DNA of 64,000 bases from Fremontodendron californicum (Eukaryota > Streptophyta > Magnoliopsida > Malvales > Malvaceae). Made by a program: the position numbers and the translations under genes. The notes beneath the pieces are model-generated. The model was not told where the DNA came from, searched no databases, and saw only the letters and a program-made list of their open reading frames with translations. Of this stretch, positions 56,301-64,000 are shown piece after piece (position 1 is the first letter of the stretch; each line of letters starts with the position of its first letter). Location of the stretch: the NCBI GenBank assembly GCA_030761205.1, contig JAULJL010000005.1, forward strand, positions 2,567,501 to 2,631,500, in the 5' to 3' direction.

Positions 56301-58148
56301 GAGAAAATATCGGTACGTACCGACTCGTATCAATTGATATGAGATTTTGATTATTTTAATTTTTAAAAAAAATCACTTATTTAATTTTTAAAGTTAATTT
56401 CAATATTTTTTGTGTCATGATCATTTTTTTTCATAATTACATTTAAAAATAAAATATGTTCATTAAATTAGGCTATTGAACATAATTACTAATAATTTAT
56501 TATATTTTTTAATATTTATTTTACTTATTTGATGTTTAAAAATTTTAGAATTAAATATTTAAAATTTTAAAATTTATATATACATAAAAATATATATGCA
56601 TGTAATGAATGTATATTTGTATGTATATATAATATATGTTTTATTAAAAAACTTGAAAATCTGCTATATATAGATATATGAAAAAATATTTGAAAAAATA
56701 TCGTTAAACCCGAAATGGTACTCCAAAATATATTAGTACCGCGTATCAATATCAAAACAAAAACAATACACCCATCGAGTACTGATATATCTATATATCA
56801 TAAAATAAAATGCATATTTAATAATTTACAAAATAACGTTTCTTAAACTTCATCATTTAAAGTATTTTGTTAACAAATACTTTATAAACACATATAAAAT
56901 TAATTTATATATTAATATATTCATTTAATATATTAAAAATTATAAATAAAATTATATATTATTGCATTTAATATAATAATATATGGATTATTATAAAATA
57001 ATATATTAATTAATCTTTAAAAATGCTCTAATATAATCATTCGCAAAATCTTTATTATTATTTTAAGAATTTTACTAATGAGTATTCTAAAAATATTTTT
57101 TAAGTTTATTATATATTTATATTAAATAATTACTTTTTTATGCATCAAAATTAATAAATTATCAATAAATTACATTTAATATAAAAATATTTTTATAAAT
57201 GATAATTTAATTAATCTTAAAAGATATTGTAAGATATTTGTTAAAAAAATTTATATTTTAATATAAATATATAAAATAAAATAATTTATATTATAAAATT
57301 TGATATAAATAATAAAATGTTGTTATATTAAATTTATAAATGTTAGGAATCAAATTATTATGAAATCACGTCAGCAATGAAATGTTGACAATGTAAATGA
57401 TTTGGACTTTTATTAATTTTAGGAGGTCCCATCACCGTAGATCATTTTTCAGTAAACGCGTCTGCTTGTGATCACATTTTCTCCAAATGGGACCCATAAT
57501 TAAAAATGCGTAAGTGCGAGCCCACGGTTAAGATTCTCGTCTTCTCCTCCCAATGAGTGAACCCCACGCACCAATCAACTCGAAGGAACCAACACGTTCG
57601 AAAGGTCAATGGATTATCCAACTAAGACGTTGTGGGGCTTTGGAGTACAATAATTGAAAAACCCAGGACTTTGTATGTAGCATAAAATGCATCATTTCAT
57701 TTCTCATTCGTATCTCTACCATTTCATTTCTTGCATCTTTTGTTTGTTCTGTTTTTGGCTTCGTTGTTTCCTTTCTCATGTCTTCTTCTCTACATGAAAC
57801 TTGAAACTGTATGCTCTTAATTTCCACCCAAAATACCCACAACCTTTCATTTTGATTCTCTGTTTTCAAATCAGTTCTACAGCTTTAATTTTCTCGTTGG
57901 CTCTTTGATACTTAATAGAGTCGACATACAGTCCCATTTCCAATTCCTCACCATTCTGATTAATATTTGGCTAATGGCTTGCTCACATCATTCTTGATTT
58001 CCTCTTTTTCTTGCTTCTTTTCAATACTCCTAGTATTTTTTTACTTGGCTCTCATCTATTCTCTCTGTTGTTCTGTCATTTTGCTTTGCTTGTCTCAAAC
58101 CCCCCAACCCCCCCCCCCCCCCCCCAAAAAAAAAAAAGAGAGGAAAAG
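56301..58148. other. Spacer and upstream region of NLR2
   Basis: 56301-57400 is AT-rich repeat DNA without genes. 57535-57690 is the block duplicated at 40937-41090. 57700-58148 is pyrimidine-rich and likely contains the leader of the following NLR gene, ending in C18 (58108-58125) and A12 (58126-58137) runs 11 bp before the ATG. Confidence 0.5.
58108..58137 (+). repeat. C18-A12 homopolymer tract before the NLR2 start
   Basis: Eighteen C followed by twelve A, then GAGAGGAAAAG and the ATG. Such a tract is prone to length change; the exact count should be treated with caution. It places the upstream in-frame extension in doubt and supports the ATG at 58149. Confidence 0.8.
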
Positions 58149-61100
58149 ATGGAACCTATTGTTACTAGTGCTGCTGCCAACGTTTCTTCGGAAGTTGCGA
58201 AAGGCATCTTCCACGAAGTTAAACGTCATATTAGATACGTAATCATCTACAAGAAAAATGTTGAGCAGTTCGAGCAGAAACTTAAGAAGTTGATTGCAAA
58301 AAGAACAACTGTGCAGAAAAAGGTTGATGCTGCAGACAGGAACGGGGAGAAGATAAAAGCGGATGTCCAGCTTTGGCGCAATATAGTGGACAAGGTTATC
58401 GCTGAAGAGGAGAAGAAAGTGAAGGATCTTGAAGACAAAGCAAAGAACAAGTGCTTCTTTGGCTTGTGTCCCAACATCAAGTCTCGTTACCAGCTTAGCA
58501 AGAAAGCAGAAGAAGATGCCACCCGTTTTGATGACCTTATCAGAGAATGTCAATTTAACGGCGTGGGATACCGAGATGTTCCAGAAGTCATAGTCCATAA
58601 AGACTTTGAGACCTTTAAATCAAGAGAGAAGGTTTTCAATGATATCATGGAGTCATTGAAAGATGCTACTATGAGCATGATAGGAGTGTTCGGGATGCCT
58701 GGTATGGGCAAAAGCTCACTAGTTAAAGAAGTTGACAGACAAGTCCGGGAGGTTAAGTTATTCGATTCGGTGGTTATGGTAATTGTGTCTCGGACTCCTG
58801 ACGTTCAGAAAATCCAAGACCAAATTGCAGAGTCATTGGGTTTGAAGCTAGAAGAACAGAGTCCGGTTGTAAGAGCCCGTAGATTGTGTGAAAGGTTAAA
58901 GAAAGAAAAGAAGCTTCTTCTTATTTTGGATGACATTTGGAAGAAACTGGATCTAGAGGAAGTCGGAATTCCATTTGGAAGTCAACACAAAGGATGCAAG
59001 ATATTGTTAACGTCAAGAAATCAAAATGTTCTATGCAATGAGATGGATGCTACAAAGACTTTTCCAATTGGTGATTTAGATGACAAAGAAGCTTGGGAGT
59101 TTTTTAAGAAGATGGCTGGGGACAGTGTTGAAAGTGCTGAATTGCGACCTACAGCAATCGAGGTAGCCGAAAAATGTGCAAGATTGCCGCTTGCCATTGC
59201 AACAGTTGCAAGGGCATTTAGAAATAAAAGTTTATTTGTTTGGAAGGATGCTTTAGGACTACTACAGAGGCCTTCCTCAGAAAACTTCACTGAGATATCC
59301 TCAGCTGTATATTCAGCTATAGAGTTGAGTTACAATCATTTACAAAGTGAAGAACTTAAACAGACTTTCCTGCTCTGCAGTCTACTGCGTCGTGCTAGGA
59401 TTCATGACTTGTTGATATATGCCATTGGTTTGGGTTTAATTAATGCAGTCAACACTATGGAAGAAGCACGAAATAGGTTGTTAACAATGATGAGTAACCT
59501 CAGAGCCTCTTGTTTGTTACTTGATAGTAACACCAATGAGCAGTACTTTGATGTGCACGATCTTGTTTATAATGTCGCCATATCAATCGCTTCTAAGGAC
59601 AATCAGGTGTTTGCATTAAAAGAGGAGGATGTTCTAACAGACTGGCCAGATAGAGAGACGATGAAAAAGTGCAACAAGATTTGTTTGCTATATCCTAGTA
59701 TTAGCAAGCTTCCTGACGAGTTGAACTGTCCACAGCTTTTTCTTTTCCTTATGTGTAGCAAGGATCTTTCCCTGACGGTGCCGGCTAACTTTTTCAAGGA
59801 AGCAACAAATCTTAAAGTCTTAGATTTGACTGACATGCATTTTTCTTCTTTACCTTCGTCAATTTGTCTCTTAACAAGCCTGTGTACATTGTCCCTAATT
59901 CATTGCGAATTGGGAGATATAGCCATTGTTGGAGAGCTCAAGAATTTAGAAATCCTTAGCCTTTTGAAATCTGATATCAGAATTCTACCCAAGGAAATTG
60001 GGCAACTGGTTAAGCTAAAGTTGTTAGAGTTAAGTCACTGTACTAAACTCAAAATAATTTCACCCGGAGTCTTATCAAGTTTGTCCAGATTAGAAGAATT
60101 AAATATGGGTGACAGTTTTATTCAATGGGAAGTAGGGAGACCTGCCAATCGAAGAAGCAATGCTAGTCTTGCTGAACTGAAGACTTTGTCTCGTCTGTCC
60201 ACGTTAGAAGTTCATATTCCTGATGCCAAGGCCGCGCCAGGGGACCTGTTGTTTGAAGTGTTGCAAAAGTTGAAAAGATACAAGATTTTCATAGGAAATG
60301 AATGGGAATGGTTTGACAAGTTCGAATATTCAAGGACTCTAAAACTCAGGCTAAGCACAAGCATTGATGATTTGGATCGGGGAATTAAGATGTTGTTGAA
60401 GAAAACTGAAGATTTGTATTTAGATGAACTGAAAGGTGTGAAGATTGCACTGCAGGAATTTAAAGATGAGGAAAGCCTAGCGCATTTGAAGAATCTGCAT
60501 ATCCAAAATGGTTTGGATATAGAATATATCATTAATGATAATGAGGCAGCAGATAAAAATGAATTTGTTGAATTAAAATCCTTGACACTGCAGGGTCTAC
60601 CACAGCTCATCAGCTTTTGTCCTCAACACAAAACCGGTGCTACCTCAATGCCTCAACATGAGTTGCCACTTTTCCATAGAAAGGTATTTATAATTCAATA
60701 GCTTTAACTCATTCTAATTTCTAAGCCATATGTTGCTCCTCATTCTCGTTTTTTCTTTCAGATTTTATTCATATCAGGCAGTATTGGTGTTGTGTTGTTT
60801 TACAGGCTGAATCTTTGTTTTTTCTGGGCATCTGATGGGTTCTTCACTACCCAATGCCACAACATTTTTTATACTTAGCAGATATTTTTCTGCTTTTTTT
60901 TATTTTATTTTTTTATTTTTATTGTTTGGCAGACTTTTTTTTTTGTTGGTTTTTTGAGTTATTAGCTTGTGTTATGTATTCAATATGGATGGTTTTGTAT
61001 TTATTACTCAGCAATAATTTTTTTTTATAAAAATATAGCATGTTTTGTAATTGAAAACATATCACCTACAATTATTGCATTACAATTAATCAATCATAAT

Positions 61101-63984
61101 TAATTAAGAATCATGTAGGATATTAAAATTTACTATGGAGCCCATACTTATAAGTTGTGAAATTCTGCAAAAAAAATTTTTGTTTGTTTTTGTAATTGGA
61201 TAATTGCAAGATTGTAATAAATAAAATTATAGGTGAAATATTCCTCTATAATTATACTAAAAATTCGTTTTTTTTTTGTCAATTATTTTAAAGTAGAATT
61301 ATGTCTATGCTTGTAGATGTTGTTCCCTTGCTTGGAGAATTTGCGGTTGTCCTCGATTAATGTTTCAAGGATATGGCACAACCAGCTTTCGAGTACATCT
61401 TTTTGCACTCATGAGAAGTTGACTACATTGATCATCGAGGATTGTGGCAACTTAAAACACCTATTATCATTTTCTATGGCTAGATGTCTACTGCATCTCA
61501 AACACTTTAAGATAATTGGGTGCAAGTGCTTAAGAGAAATCATTTTCACTGAGGATATAGAAGAGGAAACCCAGGCTATGACTTTATTCCCTCAGTTAAA
61601 CTCCTTAGAGTTAAGGGATCTTCAGCATCTGATTGGGTTTTGCTCAAACTCCGAAACTCAAATTATTGAATTTCCGTCCATGAAGTCACTGAAGATAGAC
61701 AACTGTCCAAAATTGAAGGGGTTCATATACAATTCTACAATGGAAGGGAACCAACGACTCTCTATTCAAGCTCTGTTTGACAATATGGTAGGTTAATTAC
61801 TGTTAGCATTCTTAATTTTTGTTGATCTACTTGTTTTCTCCTTGCTGACTTTGGGCTTGACGGGAATTACACATGAGACTGCAGGTTGCATTTCCGAGTT
61901 TGGAGAAAATGACTATTTCATACGTGAGAAACATGAAGATGATATGGCAGAATCCAGTCCCAGCAAATTCCTTTCCCAAACTACAACACATGAAAGTTGA
62001 AGGATGTGATGAGTTATTGACCATTTTCCCTTCTAACATGTTGACAACATTTCAAGGACTGCAAATTCTAGCAGTAAGGAGTTGTGTTTCCTTAGAAGAA
62101 GTATTTGAAGTGGAAAGTTTAAACATGGAAGAAAAAGAAACAGCTGTTATAACCACTCAACTAAGAGAGTTGTATATTGGGGAACTACCAAAGTTGAAGT
62201 GCATTTGGAAAAATAATACCCAAGGAATTTTTGCATTTGAAAATCTACGTGTAATATTTGTTCACAACTGTTGGAGTCTGAAGAATGTATTTCCAGCCTC
62301 AGTAGCCAGAGACCTGCCACAACTTACAAATCTTGAAATACTTAACAGTGGAGTGGAGGAGATTGTTTCCAAAGAGGAAGGATCGGAAACGGCTGTCACT
62401 TTCGAGTTTGATCAACTATCCATCCTTAGGCTTTGGGGGCTACCAAAACTCAAATGTTTCTACCCGGATGAGCATACCACAAGGTGGCCAATGTTAAAAA
62501 AGCTCAAAGCAAGAAACAGTGGCAAAATGAAGATACTGGGTACAGAACGTCGTCGTCTCAGCATCCCGGATAATGATACGAGTAAGAACGGACAACTTGA
62601 CTCCCCAATCCATCCACCACTTTTCTTGGCTGAAAAGGTATGAACCTCCACTATATATATTCCCCTGCTTTAATTTAATTAACATCCTCTCGTGTAAGTA
62701 TGTAAAAAGCTTCTTTGGGCCTAATTTATGTAGTAGTAGTATGTGCCAGCTAGCATCCAACTTTTTATTAGCAAACTAGCTAGAGTGGAAAACGTCTTTT
62801 TATTCAAATTTGATCTTGCCAAAAAAACCATTTAATACTACAAAACCAAAATTTTTAATTTCATTTTTATAGGGCATTGCAATTGTCTCAATTGACTAGT
62901 AGATAAATTTACTTACAGTTCAAATTTAGTAGTAGTAGTAGTAGAGTAAAAAATCACTTTGCATGCTCTGTTTAATTTTCATTCACTGTCGCAGTTGATA
63001 ATTTGATATTTCCTAGTTTCAAAGAGAAAAAGAAAAACCAAAACAAATTAAAATTGCATGTACTATATACTGTGTGTTGTGTGTGCACTTTTCATTCTCT
63101 TAATTGGAAGATGAACATATTGACTCCAAAACTGTTTTTTGATTGGTTTTCAGGTCATCCCTAAATTACAAGAGTTGTCATTACATACTGATGACATTGC
63201 AATGATAAGTGATTGTGAATTTTCAAGCAGCCTTTTTCATGTAATAAAAGCTCTTAGGGTGAACAGCGAGAGTGACAAATCTGTTAATTTCGGAATTTCT
63301 TTTCTTGAAAGATTCTACAATCTAGAAAAGCTTGTTCTTATTTATTGTGAACTCAAAGAGCTATTCTGTACTGAAGGAGATACTGGTAATAGGGAGACGT
63401 ATGCTGGGGCTCTGTCAACAATTAGAAACATAAAATTGATTGGTCTTGCTAATCTGAAATATTATTTATGGAAGCAAGATGTACGAGTAGATTGCATTCT
63501 TCCCAACCTTGAAACTCTTAAGGTTTACGAATGTCACAATCTGATCAGTTTAGGATCATCCTCAGCATCGTTTCAAAATCTCACGACTTTGGATGTGTGG
63601 ATGTGCAAAGGAATGAAATGCTTGAATACATCTTTAGCAGTGCAAGGTCTGGCCCAACTCAAAAAATTGATGATAAGAGACTGCATTTCAATGAAGGAAA
63701 TAGTTGGAAATGAGGGAGATGAAGCAACATGCGACATTATTTTCAGCAGGTTGAAAAGTTTGGAACTTTGGAATTTACCGATACTTAAGAGCTTTTGTTC
63801 AGGCAACCACGCATTTGGATTCCCATCTTTAGAGGAAGTAATAGTGAAAAGTTGCCCTGAATTGGAGATTTTTTGTAAGGGAGTTTTAAATGCACCATTG
63901 TTGCAAAGAGTGGAATATGAAAAAGATAAGGGACATTGGGGTGGTGACCTTAACAGCACTGTCCAACAATTGTACTCAAAAAAG
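58149..63984 (+). CDS. CC-NB-ARC-LRR resistance protein (partial 3')
   Basis: Exons 58149-60683, 61317-61787, 61885-62637 and 63154-63984 (GT-AG, all phase 0), giving 1530 codons so far; a GTACTT donor at 63985 shows the gene continues beyond the window. The start MEPIVTSAAANVSSEVAKGI is typical of the RPS2/At4g27190 class, although an open frame extends upstream through the poly-C run. Residues 25-110 are coiled coil. P-loop GMPGMGKSSL is near 181, kinase-2 LLLILDDIW near 256, LLTSRN near 293, a GLPL variant CARLPLAI near 343 and a VHD (MHD-type) motif near 468. LRRs follow from about 520; exons 2-4 begin LFPCLENLRL, VAFPSLEKMTI and VIPKLQELSL. Predicted intracellular immune receptor with ATP/ADP switch residues present; the Gly to Arg change in GLPL is unusual. 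Confidence 0.92.
60684..61316 (+). other. NLR2 intron 1
   Basis: A 633 bp T-rich intron, donor GTATTT, acceptor TTGTAG. No other feature was seen in it. Confidence 0.8.
62638..63153 (+). other. NLR2 intron 3
   Basis: A 516 bp intron with a short AGTAGTAGTAGTAGTAG tract near 62929-62945; donor GTATGA, acceptor TTTTCAG. Confidence 0.8.
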
Positions 63985-64000
63985 GTACTTATTCATTTAA

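Overview
This window is nuclear DNA from a flowering plant, most likely a woody eudicot. The reasons are spliced genes with GT-AG introns, two NB-ARC-LRR resistance genes, a DUF4220/DUF594 gene, a DC1 zinc-finger gene, very AT-rich spacers and dense nests of plant transposons. The species cannot be fixed from the sequence alone. Everything below comes from reading the sequence; no database search was possible.

Layout. 1-5.2 kb is AT-rich spacer holding a foldback element with a tRNA-derived SINE nested in it and a block of Helitron-related repeats. 5.2-16 kb is the most unusual part: two related Mutator-like (MULE) elements, each carrying a plant mobile domain (PMD, PF10536) gene and no visible transposase. 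The left copy (5246-9309) is decayed. The right copy (10568-15309) looks young: near-identical ~370 bp terminal inverted repeats made of hairpin arrays, a 10 bp target duplication, and an uninterrupted four-exon PMD gene of 617 codons. It sits inside an exon of an enolase (ENO3-type) pseudogene. 18-22.6 kb (minus strand) is a large NLR whose nucleotide-binding half is present three times in tandem. 25.3-26.7 kb is a P-loop/DC1 fusion gene and 28.7-30.8 kb a DUF4220/DUF594 membrane protein gene. An intact Gag-only LTR retrotransposon (31132-33955) follows.

34.5-57 kb is a gene-poor mosaic of segmental and tandem duplications. It includes a Helitron with a paralogous empty site, a laccase fragment between inverted arms, a PIF/Harbinger-like element containing a 5'-truncated LINE, hAT MITEs, short MULEs with the same hairpin ends, a ~119 bp GC-core tandem array, and a truncated PMD-MULE end joined to a 97 bp minisatellite. 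58.1-64 kb holds a CC-NB-ARC-LRR gene of the RPS2/At4g27190 type, with four exons in the window (all introns phase 0), running off the right edge.

How the parts relate. The host genes are immunity related (two NLRs) or of poorly defined function (DC1, DUF4220). The transposons tell a layered history: paralogous copies inside the window act as empty sites that date and delimit several insertions. The PMD-carrying MULE family, seen as two gene-bearing copies, one truncated copy and shorter relatives with similar hairpin ends, is the best candidate for an under-described system.
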